Positions 55,890 through 64,000 of a stretch of DNA of 64,000 nt are shown piece after piece. The translations under genes were made by a program, and so were the position numbers. The notes under the pieces are model-generated. The model made no database searches and was not told where the DNA came from. It was given only the letters and a program-made list of their open reading frames with translations. Numbering within the stretch: the first letter of the stretch is position 1; the number at the start of each line of letters is the position of its first letter. The stretch comes from Streptomyces mashuensis (GTDB lineage Bacteria; Actinomycetota; Actinomycetes; Streptomycetales; Streptomycetaceae), in the NCBI RefSeq assembly GCF_014654785.1, contig NZ_BNBD01000004.1, forward strand, positions 248,001 through 312,000, written 5' to 3'.

Positions 55890-56543
55890 CTAGAACTTCA
55901 GGGCGGCGGATTCGTCGTACACCCAGTACGAGGTCCGGGCCGTGTCGTCCACGTGCAGCTTCCCGCCGGGCGCGGGGACGCGGGCCGGCGTGCCGACCGG
56001 CTCGCCCTTCGCGTTCTGGAAGGTGACGGACAGTTCCTTCACGTCCCGGCCCGGCCCGCCCGAGCCGTCGGTCGCCGACGTGAGCACACCCGCGTACGCG
56101 GACTTGCCCGGCTTGAGCGCGGTGCGGTCCTGGGTGCGGCTCTCCTCGACGGCGGCGGCCGACGCCTGGTCCTGGTCGAAGCGCAGGAACGGGAAGCCGT
56201 AGGCGTAGCAGAGCGTCGACGAGGTGTTGGTCGCCACCAGCACGACGTGCCGGGCGGGCGAGGACACCTGCCGGACCTCGACCTTCACCGCGTCGGGGGC
56301 GCAGGCGTCGCCCTTGTCCGCCGTGGCCTGCTCCTCGCCGCTGTCGTCGGTGCCCCCGTCGCTGTCGGTCCCGTCGTTGCTGTCGGCGGTGCCGTCCGTG
56401 CCCGCGTCGCTGTTCTCCTCGGCGCCGGCGGACGCCGGGGCGGACTGCTCCTTCTTCGTATCGCCGCCGCCGCACGCGGTGAGGGTGAGGGCGGCGGTCG
56501 CGGTGAGGGCGGCGACGGCGATCCGAAGGCTGCGGGTGGTCAT
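55890..56543 (-). CDS. DUF4232-domain lipoprotein
   Basis: A 217-residue secreted lipoprotein. The signal peptide (1-23) ends in the lipobox LTAC with Cys24. An acidic Asp/Ser/Gly/Thr linker (about 30-80) is followed by a beta-rich DUF4232 domain that has VLVATNTSSTLCYAYGFPFL and SYWVYDESAALKF. These proteins are common on Streptomyces surfaces and have no assigned function. Confidence 0.9.
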   Translation of the reverse strand: MTTRSLRIAVAALTATAALTLTACGGGDTKKEQSAPASAGAEENSDAGTDGTADSNDGTDSDGGTDDSGEEQATADKGDACAPDAVKVEVRQVSSPARHVVLVATNTSSTLCYAYGFPFLRFDQDQASAAAVEESRTQDRTALKPGKSAYAGVLTSATDGSGGPGRDVKELSVTFQNAKGEPVGTPARVPAPGGKLHVDDTARTSYWVYDESAALKF

Positions 56544-56606
56544 GGTGGTTTCCCCGGGGTCAGTGGTGCGCTGGTTCCGGGGGCTGTATATCAGGCTGTC
56601 GGACGG

Positions 56607-57896
56607 TCAGTCCTCCAGAAAGGCGGCCAGGGCGGAGGCCAGCAGGTACGGGTCGTCGGCGCCGCACAGTTCGCGGGCGGAGTGCATCGACAGGCAGGCC
56701 ACGCCGATGTCGACGGTGGTGATGCCGTGGCGGGCGGCGGTGATGGGGCCGATGGTCGTGCCGCAGGGCATGGAGTTGTTGGAGACGAACGTCTGCCAGG
56801 GCACGCCGGCCCGCTCGCAGGCCGAGGCCCACACCGCCCGGCCGCGTCCGTCGGTGGCGTACCGCTGGTTGACGTTCACCTTCAGGATGGGGCCGCCGTT
56901 GGGCACCGGGTGGTGGCCGGGGTCGTGCCGCTCGGGGTAGTTGGGGTGCACGGCGTGGCCGGTGTCGGAGGACAGGCAGACGGACGCGGCCAGGGCGCGG
57001 GCCCGGTCCTCGTACGTACCGCCGCGGGCGAGCACGGACCGCTCCAGCACGGTGCCCAGCAGGGGGCCCTCGGCGCCGGTGTCGGACTGGCTGCCGTTCT
57101 CCTCGTGGTCGAAGGCGGCGAGCACGGGGATGTGGCCGGGGCCGGCGGCCGCCGCGGCGATCAGGGCGGCCGTCGCGGCGTGCACGGACAGCAGGTTGTC
57201 CATGCGCGGCCCGGCCAGCAGCTCGCGGTCGCGGCCGAGGTAGGCGGGCGGTTCGACGCTGTGCGTCATCAGGTCCCAGCCGGCGATCTCCTCGGCCGGC
57301 AGGTCGCTCTCCTGCGCCACGAAGCGGACGAGGTCGCCCTCGCGCGCCTCGCCGAGGCCCCACAAGGGCGTCATGTGGCGCTGCGCGTCGAGCTTGAGCC
57401 CTTCGCTGTTGACGCCGCGGTCGAGGTGGATGGCGAGCTGGGGCACGCGCAGCAGGGGCCGGTCGACGTTGACGAGGTGGTCGCTGCCGTCCCGCAGGGT
57501 GACCCGCCCGGACAGGCCGAGGTCGCGGTCGAGCCAGGTGTTGAGCAGCGTCCCGCCGTAGATCTCCACGGCGACCTGCCGCCAGCCCAGCGCGCCGGTG
57601 TCGGGCACGGGCTTCACGCGCAGGTTGGGCGAGTCGGTGTGCGCGCCGACGATGCGGAACGGCGTCGAGGGCGTCGCGCCCTCGGGCACGTACCAGGCGA
57701 TGATCGCGCCACCGCGCGTCACGAACTTCCCCCCGGCCGTGGCATCCCACGCGTCGGTCTCCGCCACCCGCCGGAACCCGGCCTTCTCCAGCCGCTCCGC
57801 AGTGCTCGCCACCGCGTGGTACGGCGACGGGCTGGCCGCGAGGAAGGACATCAGGTCGTCGGTGTGTCCGCGGTCGAAGCGGTGCGCAGAACTCAT
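56607..57896 (-). CDS. M18-family aminopeptidase
   Basis: A 429-residue zinc metallopeptidase that removes N-terminal residues, probably acidic ones (aspartyl aminopeptidase type). The metal ligands and catalytic residues are in VGAHTDSPNLRVKP, AAFDHEENGSQSDTGAEG and SSDTGHAVHPNYPERHDPG, with a late His in ACLSMHSARE. It is cytosolic. The annotated start MSSAHRFDRGHTDDLMSFL fits the family. Confidence 0.94.
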   Translation of the reverse strand: MSSAHRFDRGHTDDLMSFLAASPSPYHAVASTAERLEKAGFRRVAETDAWDATAGGKFVTRGGAIIAWYVPEGATPSTPFRIVGAHTDSPNLRVKPVPDTGALGWRQVAVEIYGGTLLNTWLDRDLGLSGRVTLRDGSDHLVNVDRPLLRVPQLAIHLDRGVNSEGLKLDAQRHMTPLWGLGEAREGDLVRFVAQESDLPAEEIAGWDLMTHSVEPPAYLGRDRELLAGPRMDNLLSVHAATAALIAAAAAGPGHIPVLAAFDHEENGSQSDTGAEGPLLGTVLERSVLARGGTYEDRARALAASVCLSSDTGHAVHPNYPERHDPGHHPVPNGGPILKVNVNQRYATDGRGRAVWASACERAGVPWQTFVSNNSMPCGTTIGPITAARHGITTVDIGVACLSMHSARELCGADDPYLLASALAAFLED

Positions 57897-57953
57897 GCGG
57901 CCAGGATAAGGAGGGGAGGACGAATTCCGGGGGGTAATGGCCGCCCCTTTGTC

Positions 57954-58418
57954 CTACCGCTGGGGCGGAGCCCCATAGGTCAGCGGCCAGGGCAACCGCG
58001 CGACCGGCGGCGCTTCCCCGACGTCGGCCCATACCCGCTTCCCCCACGGCAGCGGGTCGACGTCCCACCGGTCGGCGAGCGCCGCGACCACGGCGAGCCC
58101 CCGCCCTTTGTCGTCGCCGCTGCCCGCGGCCAGCCGCACGGGCCGCTGCGGCGACATGTCCACCACGGCGAACCGCACCCGCCCGGCCCGCGTGCGCGAC
58201 ACGGTGACGCGCAGGGTGTCGCACGCGGTGTGCCGCACGGCGTTGCCGACGAGCTCGGAGACGATCAGCAACCCGGTGTCGAGCAGGTGCGGCAGATTCC
58301 ACGTGTGCAGCACGGCGGTCACCAGCAACCGCGCCTGCCGCGCGGACGCGGGCTCACGCGGCAGGCTCTGCGTGTAGGCGGGGACGCCGGTGGGGGCGGG
58401 GTGCGGGGTCGTGGTCAT
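57954..58418 (-). CDS. HATPase_c (anti-sigma/RsbW-like) ATP-binding protein
   Basis: A 154-residue single GHKL ATPase domain, like those used by Streptomyces as anti-sigma-type switch kinases. The N-box is IVSELVGNAVRHT and the G boxes include GDDKGRGLAVVAALADRW. The ATG at 58418 has GAGGCGAG 4 bases upstream. It diverges from an HTH/TPR regulator; in Streptomyces such HATPase/XRE neighbours often form one regulatory unit. Confidence 0.85.
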   Translation of the reverse strand: MTTTPHPAPTGVPAYTQSLPREPASARQARLLVTAVLHTWNLPHLLDTGLLIVSELVGNAVRHTACDTLRVTVSRTRAGRVRFAVVDMSPQRPVRLAAGSGDDKGRGLAVVAALADRWDVDPLPWGKRVWADVGEAPPVARLPWPLTYGAPPQR

Positions 58419-58646
58419 GCTCGCCTCACATGGTCCGAGCCGCCACCGCCGCCGGGCGGGCGCGCGGCGAATAGGCGACGGTGACGGCCTATCGGTCCCG
58501 GCCCGAACGCCGGCCGGGGATGCCCAGTACAACGGCGGGGGTGGGGGGTGGGGGAGGAAAAGTGGTGGGGGCGTTGAGCGCGCCGAACCGGAAATTTCGA
58601 GGGCGCGGTGTGCCACGCAGAGCCGCCGGGTGGCTACCGTGGGCAC
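58419..58646. other. 228-bp divergent promoter region of the HATPase/HTH pair
   Basis: No gene is seen. The region ends in GGCTACCGT, a probable -10 element (TACCGT) within about 10 bases of the HTH gene start. Confidence 0.5.
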
Positions 58647-59891
58647 ATGGAGGGCAACGAACTCCTCAAGCGCCGTATGGCCGAGGCGGGTTACACGCAG
58701 ATGGAGCTCGCCAACAAAGTCAGCCTGCTCCTGATCGAGGGAGGTCGCGCCGGCACGGTGGGCGACCGGACGGTCCGGAATTGGGTCTCCGGGCGCACGC
58801 GCTGGCCGCACCCAGCCCAGCGGGCGGCTTTAGAGGCGATCTTCGCGTGTTCGGCCGAGGAACTGGGCTTTACGCCACCACGAACGACAGGAGGGAAGGC
58901 CCCCGTGCACCGCCGAAACTTCATGACCGTCGCTGCCGCAACGGCCTTGGCCGTCAGCGCCCCCGCGGCCGCGGCGTCCCGCCGTGTCGGTCTCACCGAC
59001 GTCGAACGGCTGCACCGCAAGTTCGCTGCCATCATCGCGAACGATCACAAGTACGGAGGTCGGACCAGCATCGAAGTGCGGGCTTGCGACCTCGCCGGTG
59101 AAGCCATGTTGCTACAGAGCCGCGGCGACGCCGGCCAGCACACTCGCAGGGCCCTGTACGGCTGCGCCGCCGGTTTCATGTCGTCGGCAATGTGGGCGGC
59201 CACCGATGGCCGCCGTTTCGAAGCCGCGCAGCGTCATCTCGATCGCGCCGCCGGGCTGGCGGCAATGTCGGGCGATCAGACGATTCAGTTCCGGATCTGG
59301 TCACACGCGGGCAGCCTCTATCGCCACCTCGGACGCCCCACCGACGCCCTGGCCGCCAACGACGTGGCGCGTGGTCTGCCTGTGGCCCGCCGCGACCCGG
59401 TGTTCGCCTGCCTCGGGCACGCTCGCCAAGCCGCGATCCACGGCGTCACCGGCAACCGCCAAGGGGTGCGGCGAGCGTTGGGCCATGCCAGGGAAGCGTG
59501 GGAGCGCGCTGACATGAGCGTTCAGCGACCTGCTTGGTTGAGGGCCGTCTGCAACCGGGCAGAGGTCGAGGAGCTGGCGCTCTCCGCGTACCTCAGCCTG
59601 GGCGACTACCCGCAGGCCGAAGCGCACGCCCACCGCAGCCTTGCTCTGCTCGGCCCGTCCATGCAACGAGACCGGGCCATCGTCACGGCCCGTCTCGCCA
59701 TCGCCCAGCTGTGCCAGGGCGACGTCGAAGCAGCCGTTCGGACCGCGATGTCCGTCACGATCAGCGCCGAGCATCCCCGGGTGGCCGATATCCTCCGTGA
59801 CTTCGGCAGAAGGCTGAGCCGGGAAGCACCAGGCAGTGCGCAGGCGCGCGCATGGAACGACTTCGAGCGCTCGATCGGCGGTACGACGTGA
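58647..59891 (+). CDS. HTH/TPR regulator with a TTA codon, probably leaderless
   Basis: A 414-residue regulator. Residues 1-80 form an HTH-like domain (NELLKRRMAEAGYTQMELAN, VGDRTVRNWVSGRTRWPHPA). An Arg-Arg-Asn-Phe plus hydrophobic Ala-rich segment (about 90-112) resembles a twin-arginine signal. The rest is helical and TPR-like (HRSLALLGPSM, RLAIAQLCQGDVEAAV). Leu62 is encoded by TTA (58830-58832), so expression may depend on bldA. The ATG at 58647 has no ribosome binding site and follows a TACCGT element, so the mRNA is probably leaderless. Its stop overlaps the first GNAT gene (GTGA). Confidence 0.8.
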   Translation: MEGNELLKRRMAEAGYTQMELANKVSLLLIEGGRAGTVGDRTVRNWVSGRTRWPHPAQRAALEAIFACSAEELGFTPPRTTGGKAPVHRRNFMTVAAATALAVSAPAAAASRRVGLTDVERLHRKFAAIIANDHKYGGRTSIEVRACDLAGEAMLLQSRGDAGQHTRRALYGCAAGFMSSAMWAATDGRRFEAAQRHLDRAAGLAAMSGDQTIQFRIWSHAGSLYRHLGRPTDALAANDVARGLPVARRDPVFACLGHARQAAIHGVTGNRQGVRRALGHAREAWERADMSVQRPAWLRAVCNRAEVEELALSAYLSLGDYPQAEAHAHRSLALLGPSMQRDRAIVTARLAIAQLCQGDVEAAVRTAMSVTISAEHPRVADILRDFGRRLSREAPGSAQARAWNDFERSIGGTT

Positions 59892-60412
59892 GCCGCCGCG
59901 CAGAGCAGAGCCGCCAAGCGCCTCGCACCGGCCATTCCGGTGGGGGCCGCCGAGCGCTGGGCGCCGACCAGCTCCACCGCCCGCACTATTCCGTGGAGCG
60001 GTACGGCGAGCGGCTGGCGCGGCATGCGAACGACCCGGGGTGGGAAGCGGTGATCGGCTACGACGGTGACGAGCCCATCGGTTACGCCTACGTCAACACC
60101 CTGACGCCCGACGACCGCTGGTGGAAGCGCATGGCCACGCCGCTCCCCGCCGATTGCACCAGCACACCCACCGTGGCGCTGAAGGAAATCATGGTGCGCG
60201 AGCGGTGGCGGAAGACCGGGAGCGCCCGCCGCATCCATGACGAGCTGCTGGCCGGACGCCCAGAGAAGCGCGTCTCCCTGTTGGTGAACGCCGAGGCCGG
60301 AGACGGCAAGGTGCTCGCGCTCTACGAGTCGTGGGGTTACACGACGATCAGCCACCAGCAGCCGTCCCCGGACGGACCGGTGCTGACCGCGATGCTGCGG
60401 GACATCCGGTGA
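59888..60412 (+). CDS. GNAT acetyltransferase with missing N-terminus (first of three)
   Basis: A 174-residue GNAT-like protein whose homologous part begins only at ADQLHRPHYSVERYGERLAR (about residue 30). The preceding residues (RRAEQSRQAPRTG) do not resemble the beta1/alpha1 region seen in the next gene. The acetyl-CoA site is present as ALKEIMVRERWRKTGSARRI, and the C-terminus has LALYESWGY. The GTG overlaps the HTH gene stop. It may be a degraded copy or use a start I cannot see. Confidence 0.65.
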   Translation: MSRRAEQSRQAPRTGHSGGGRRALGADQLHRPHYSVERYGERLARHANDPGWEAVIGYDGDEPIGYAYVNTLTPDDRWWKRMATPLPADCTSTPTVALKEIMVRERWRKTGSARRIHDELLAGRPEKRVSLLVNAEAGDGKVLALYESWGYTTISHQQPSPDGPVLTAMLRDIR

Positions 60413-60945
60413 GCGGGGACGACGGGCGAGGGATCGTCGTCCGCCAGTACACCCACGACGACGCCGCCCGCATCCGCCAGACGCTCCTCGACGTGCACGC
60501 CGACGCGTACGCCGACCGGGCCGACGACCCGTTCGTCCAGCGGTTCCCCTGGTTCGTGGACCACTGGTCGGGCAATCCCGGGTTCTCGTGCGTCATCGGG
60601 TACGACGGTGTGGAGCCCGTCGGGTACGCGTACGGGGCCGCCGCCCAGGCCGGGCGGGAGTGGTGGCGCGAGCACCTCGACCCCGCACCGGAGAAGACGC
60701 GGACGTTCCACGTGTCGGAGCTGATGGTGCGGCCGAAGTGGCGGAAGCAGGGGCACTCCGCGCGGCTGCACCACGCGCTGCTGGCGCACCGGGCGGACGA
60801 CGACCTGGCCGCCCTGCTCGTGGACGTCACCCACCCCAAGGTGCAGGCGCTCTACGAGTCATGGGGTTACCGCAAGGTCGGCGAGCGCCGGCCGTTCCCG
60901 GACTCGCCGCTGTTCGCCGTCATGGTTGCCGAGCTGCCGCTCTGA
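60409..60945 (+). CDS. GNAT acetyltransferase (second of three)
   Basis: A 178-residue GNAT protein with a full fold: start IVVRQYTHDDAARIRQTLLD, central VIGYDGVEPVGYAY, the acetyl-CoA loop RPKWRKQGHSARLHHALL and the C-terminal ALYESWGYRKVGE. The acetyl-CoA Q/RxxGxG/A motif is degenerate (RKQGHSA). The GTG overlaps the stop of the first GNAT gene. The substrate is unknown. Confidence 0.85.
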   Translation: MSGDDGRGIVVRQYTHDDAARIRQTLLDVHADAYADRADDPFVQRFPWFVDHWSGNPGFSCVIGYDGVEPVGYAYGAAAQAGREWWREHLDPAPEKTRTFHVSELMVRPKWRKQGHSARLHHALLAHRADDDLAALLVDVTHPKVQALYESWGYRKVGERRPFPDSPLFAVMVAELPL

Positions 60946-60959
60946 GCAGGGTCGAGTGC

Positions 60960-61484
60960 ATGGACGGGTCGGCCGCGGCAGCGGCCGAGGACGCGTTCAG
61001 GCTGGTCTACGCCGAGGTGTTCGCGGAGCCGCCGTACCGCGAGTCCGCCGCCGACGTCTCGGCCGCCTGCCGGCGCTTCCGGACGCTGGCCCGTAAGCCG
61101 GTCTTCCGCGCTGTCCTCGCGCGCGCCGGGGACGGCGAACCGGTCGGCATGGCGTACGGCCACCTCCTCGGGCCCGCCACGCGGTGGTGGGCTCAGTTGA
61201 CCGAGCCCGTGCCCGACGACCTGAGCCGTGAGGACGGGCACCGGACGTTCGGGCTGCTGGAGCTCGCCGTGCGGGGGGCGTGGCGTGGGCAGGGCGTCGG
61301 TCGTCGTCTGCACGACGCGCTGCTCGACGGTGTCGGGGCCGAGCGGGTGCTCCTCAACGTCCATCCGGAGAGCACGGCGGCAACCGCCGCCTACCGGGCG
61401 TGGGGGTACCGCAAGGTCGGCGAGGCGCGGCCCTGGGAAGGCGCCGACCTTCACGACGTGATGCTGCTCGGCCTCCGCCCGTGA
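60960..61484 (+). CDS. GNAT acetyltransferase (third of three)
   Basis: A 174-residue GNAT protein with the canonical acetyl-CoA loop RGAWRGQGVGRRLHDALLDG and a C-terminal YRAWGYRKVGE. The N-terminus (DAFRLVYAEVFAEPPYRESA) matches the family that acetylates small amines. The ATG is 15 bases after the second GNAT stop. The three genes share the WGY C-terminal motif and look like diverged tandem copies. Confidence 0.87.
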   Translation: MDGSAAAAAEDAFRLVYAEVFAEPPYRESAADVSAACRRFRTLARKPVFRAVLARAGDGEPVGMAYGHLLGPATRWWAQLTEPVPDDLSREDGHRTFGLLELAVRGAWRGQGVGRRLHDALLDGVGAERVLLNVHPESTAATAAYRAWGYRKVGEARPWEGADLHDVMLLGLRP

Positions 61485-61490
61485 GAACGC

Positions 61491-61528
61491 GTGAGCGCCG
61501 GGCCCCCCGCGGGGGGCCCGGCGCTCAC
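61491..61528. terminator. bidirectional terminator between GNAT and FadE genes
   Basis: A perfect 18-bp inverted repeat (GTGAGCGCCGGGCCCCCC and its complement) with only two bases between the arms lies between convergent genes. Confidence 0.95.
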
Positions 61529-61542
61529 GGCAGGTCAGGCGA

Positions 61543-63369
61543 TCAGAACGCCGACTCGTCCAGCTCCATCAGCGACTGGTCGACCTGCTCGGCCAGGGTG
61601 CGCTCCACCGCGAGGTGGGGCAGGACCGTGCGGGCGAAGTGCTTCGCGGCGGCGATCTTGCCGGTGTAGAAGGACTTGTCCTTCGTGGAGGCCGTCGGGA
61701 GCTTCTCGGCGGCGACCGCGGCGCCCTTGAGGAGCAGGTAGGCGACGACGACGTCACCCGAGGCCATCAGCAGGCGGGTGGTGTTGAGGCCGACCTTGTA
61801 GATGGACTTGACGTCCTTCTCCGTGGCGGCGAGGTCCGTCAGCATGGCGCCGACGATGCCCTCCAGGTCCACCGCGGCCTTGGCGAGGAGCTCGCGGGCC
61901 TCGGCGAGGTCCTCGCCGCCCGCGGCCTCGGCGAGGAACTTCTTGATCTCCTCGGAGAGGGTGGTGAGCGCCTGGCCCTGGTCGCGGACGATCTTCCGGA
62001 AGAAGAAGTCCTGGCCCTGGATGGCGGTGGTGCCCTCGTAGAGGGTGTCGATCTTCGAGTCCCGGATGTACTGCTCGATCGGGTACTCCTGCAGGTAGCC
62101 GGAGCCGCCGAAGGTCTGGAGGGACTCGGAGAGCAGCGCGTACGACTTCTCGGAGCCGTAGCCCTTGACGATGGGCAGCAGCAGGTCGTTGAGGCCGTTG
62201 AGCGCCTTGGCGTCCTCGCCCGCGGCCTCCTTGACCTGGATCTCGTCCTGGATGGCGGCGGTGTACATCACCAGCGCGCGCATGCCCTCGGCGTACGCCT
62301 TCTGCGTCATCAGCGAGCGGCGCACGTCGGGGTGGTGGGTGATGGTGACCTTGGGCGCCGTCTTGTCGGTGAAGTTGGCCAGGTCCGGGCCCTGCACGCG
62401 CTCCTTGGCGTACTCGAGTGCGTTGAGGTAGCCGGTGGAGAGGGTGGCGATGGCCTTCGTGCCGACCATCATGCGGGCGAACTCGATGATGCGGAACATC
62501 TGGCGGATGCCGTCGTGCTTGTCGCCGATGAGCCAGCCCTTGGCGGGGTGCTTGTCGCCGAAGGTCATCTCGCACGTGTTGGACGCCTTGAGGCCCATCT
62601 TGTGCTCGACGTTGGTGGCGTAGACGCCGTTGCGCTCGCCCAGCTCGCCGGTCTCGAAGTCGAACTCGTACTTCGGGACGAGGAAGAGGGACAGGCCCTT
62701 GGTGCCGGGGCCGTGGCCCTCGGGGCGGGCGAGGACGTAGTGGAGGATGTTCTCCGCCATGTCGTGCTCGCCGGAGGTGATGAAGCGCTTCACACCGGTG
62801 ATGTGCCAGGAGCCGTCCTCCTGCTGCACGGCCTTGGTGCGGCCGGCGCCCACGTCCGAGCCGGCGTCCGGCTCGGTGAGGACCATGGTGGAGCCCCACT
62901 CCTTCTCCACCGCGAGCTTGGCGATGTGCTTCTGCTGCTCGTTGCCCTCCTCGAAGAGGATGCCCGCGAAGGCGGGGCCCGAGGAGTACATCCAGATGGC
63001 CGGGTTGGAGCCGAGGATGAGCTCGGCGTAGGCCCAGATCAGGGAGCGCGGGGAGGTGGTGCCGCCGATCTCCTCGGGCAGGCCCAGGCGCCAGTACTCG
63101 GAGTCCATGAAGGCGCGGAAGCTCTTCTTGAACGTGGCCGGGACCGGGGCGGTGTTGGTCTCGGGGTCGAACACCGGCGGGTTGCGGTCCGTGTCCGCGA
63201 AGGACTCGGCGAACTCGTTCTCCGCGAGGCGGGTCAGCTCCGACAGCACGCTCTTCGCCGTCTCGACGTCCATTTCCCCGAAGGGGCCGGTGCCGTACAG
63301 CTTGTCGCGGCCGAGGACCTCGAAGAGGTTGAACTCGATGTCGCGAAGATTCGACTTGTAGTGGCCCAT
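61543..63369 (-). CDS. FadE-type acyl-CoA dehydrogenase (large, C-terminal extension)
   Basis: A 608-residue flavoprotein that starts fatty acid beta-oxidation. It is larger than usual (about 380) because of a C-terminal extension. Family parts are the N-terminal helical domain, [20 protein letters not shown] and the FAD region [16 protein letters not shown]. The catalytic-loop and ETF-side region [20 protein letters not shown] follows. The extension (about 470-600) is helical. The long form matches the FadE-like enzymes of actinobacteria acting on long or branched chains. A long inverted repeat lies upstream. Confidence 0.93.
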   Translation of the reverse strand: MGHYKSNLRDIEFNLFEVLGRDKLYGTGPFGEMDVETAKSVLSELTRLAENEFAESFADTDRNPPVFDPETNTAPVPATFKKSFRAFMDSEYWRLGLPEEIGGTTSPRSLIWAYAELILGSNPAIWMYSSGPAFAGILFEEGNEQQKHIAKLAVEKEWGSTMVLTEPDAGSDVGAGRTKAVQQEDGSWHITGVKRFITSGEHDMAENILHYVLARPEGHGPGTKGLSLFLVPKYEFDFETGELGERNGVYATNVEHKMGLKASNTCEMTFGDKHPAKGWLIGDKHDGIRQMFRIIEFARMMVGTKAIATLSTGYLNALEYAKERVQGPDLANFTDKTAPKVTITHHPDVRRSLMTQKAYAEGMRALVMYTAAIQDEIQVKEAAGEDAKALNGLNDLLLPIVKGYGSEKSYALLSESLQTFGGSGYLQEYPIEQYIRDSKIDTLYEGTTAIQGQDFFFRKIVRDQGQALTTLSEEIKKFLAEAAGGEDLAEARELLAKAAVDLEGIVGAMLTDLAATEKDVKSIYKVGLNTTRLLMASGDVVVAYLLLKGAAVAAEKLPTASTKDKSFYTGKIAAAKHFARTVLPHLAVERTLAEQVDQSLMELDESAF

Positions 63370-63412
63370 GACAGACGGCTCCGTAGGTGCGGGAGAGGCG
63401 ATCCTCTGTGCG

Positions 63413-63448
63413 TACCGGTCAGTAGCAGCATGATGCTACCCGTCGGTA
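63413..63448. promoter_or_regulatory. long inverted repeat upstream of the FadE-type gene
   Basis: Two 15-base arms, TACCG-nnnn-GTAGCA and TGCTAC-nnnn-CGGTA, with 11 of 15 matches, surround GCATGA. It is 44-79 bases before the FadE start and 51-86 before sseB. The form resembles TetR-type operators of fatty-acid degradation genes. Confidence 0.6.
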
Positions 63449-63498
63449 ATAAGGCGCAAGACCTGATCGCCCAACTGTGACCCTTTACGCTTTGGGCC

Positions 63499-63951
63499 AT
63501 GTACGGCTACGACCAGAACGCGGCACAGCAGGGCTACGCACCCCCGCAGCAGCCCGGCGGCTACGGCGAACAGCCGCTCTACCCCGAGCCGTCACCCCCG
63601 TCGCTCGCCGACGCCGTCCGTGCCTTCACCACCGGCCAGATGTCCGCCGAGGACTTCCAGGCCGTCTTCTGCAGCTCCAAGGTCTACTGCCCGCGCGGCG
63701 ACAACCCCGGCTTCCTCGCCCTGCACAACACCCAGCAGCCGGTGATCCCCATGTTCACCTCGCTGAAGGAGCTGCGCCGGTACGCCGGCAAGGAGTCGAA
63801 GTACTTCGTGCTCACCGGCGCCGAGGTGATCGACCTGCTCCCGACGGGCTACGGCTTCGTGCTGGACATGGAGGGCGACCACCGCATGGTCTTCGACGCC
63901 AAGGCCGTCGAGCAGATGGTGGAGTTCATGATGCGACGGATGTACGGCTAG
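63499..63951 (+). CDS. SseB-family protein
   Basis: A 150-residue protein with a Tyr/Gln/Pro/Gly-rich N-terminus (about 1-33) and an SseB N-terminal-like domain. This domain has ADAVRAFTTGQMSAEDFQAV, HNTQQPVIPMFTSLKELRRY and GAEVIDLLPTGYGFVLD. SseB-like proteins are linked to stress or type VII-associated functions in actinobacteria, but no activity is known. TTTACGCTTT (63483-63492) immediately before the ATG may be its -10 element and no ribosome binding site is seen, so it may be leaderless. Confidence 0.85.
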   Translation: MYGYDQNAAQQGYAPPQQPGGYGEQPLYPEPSPPSLADAVRAFTTGQMSAEDFQAVFCSSKVYCPRGDNPGFLALHNTQQPVIPMFTSLKELRRYAGKESKYFVLTGAEVIDLLPTGYGFVLDMEGDHRMVFDAKAVEQMVEFMMRRMYG

Positions 63952-63965
63952 TCATTGAGACCTGT

Positions 63966-63995
63966 GGCGCGGCGGTACAGGCGTTCCGCCGCGCC
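63966..63995 (+). terminator. terminator after sseB
   Basis: A perfect 10-bp stem (GGCGCGGCGG/CCGCCGCGCC) with a 10-base loop lies 14 bases after the stop codon. Confidence 0.8.
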
Positions 63996-64000
63996 CCCCA

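Noticed and set aside
55449..58484. A 1011-codon plus-strand frame
   Set aside because: It covers three clear minus-strand genes (DUF6458-like, DUF4232 lipoprotein, M18 peptidase) in an antisense frame and has no recognisable domains.

Overview
The window is a very GC-rich, densely coded actinobacterial chromosome segment. It is almost certainly from a Streptomyces or close relative: GTG starts are common, neighbouring genes often overlap by 4 bases (ATGA/GTGA), TTA codons are nearly absent, and the gene content matches the conserved Streptomyces block fhaA-fhaB-pstP-ftsW-pbpA-pknB, sortases, pabA, kinases, bkd operons and bpa. I see no rRNA genes, transposases, integrases or CRISPR arrays.

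Left region (1-15.4 kb). A DUF881 gene runs in from the left edge. It is followed by a class E sortase gene, a small membrane protein, a PabA-type glutamine amidotransferase and two more class E sortases. Convergent to these lies the cell-wall/division operon fhaA, fhaB, pstP, ftsW-like, pbpA and pknB, a phosphorylation circuit for growth and septation. A tRNA-Leu(CAG) with a very clear terminator follows, then a DUF2252 protein, a J-domain protein and a rhodanese.

Centre (15.4-31.6 kb). This is an island for aromatic and acyl catabolism. paaABCDE (phenylacetyl-CoA epoxidase) plus an acyl-CoA dehydrogenase are on the minus strand, with a DUF5819/HTTM membrane pair and a SpoU-type methyltransferase in between. 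paaN then diverges from a 3-hydroxyacyl-CoA dehydrogenase and a TetR regulator. A BkdR-like Lrp regulator and a three-gene branched-chain 2-oxoacid dehydrogenase operon follow. Three near-identical PaaR-like operators (before paaA, between paaN and paaH, and before this bkd operon) suggest that one TetR protein joins the units into one regulon.

Right-centre (31.6-48.7 kb). A MobA-like/DUF6457 fusion and a MoeA-like protein split by an alanine-rich repeat insert are translationally linked to a two-TM potassium channel. Next come a quinone oxidoreductase, a cell-envelope protein and the proteasome activator Bpa. Two divergent Ser/Thr kinases, an APH-like kinase, a flavin/PNPOx protein, a DevR-like response regulator and a second complete bkd operon complete the region.

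Right region (48.8-64 kb). It holds an MmyB-type XRE regulator with a His-rich N-terminus, a GntR/MFS pair, a mycothiol-dependent isomerase-like protein, a nitrilase-family hydrolase and an NHL-thioredoxin protein. These are followed by a DUF6458-like protein, a DUF4232 lipoprotein, an M18 aminopeptidase, an HATPase, and an HTH/TPR regulator coupled to three GNAT acetyltransferases. A FadE-type acyl-CoA dehydrogenase and an SseB protein end the window.

Most striking observations: exactly two in-frame TTA (bldA) codons, one in the first sortase and one in the HTH/TPR regulator; the 315-residue repeat insert inside MoeA; the three PaaR-like boxes; several strong uncharacterised palindromic operators; and an N-terminally eroded GNAT gene in the GNAT cascade.
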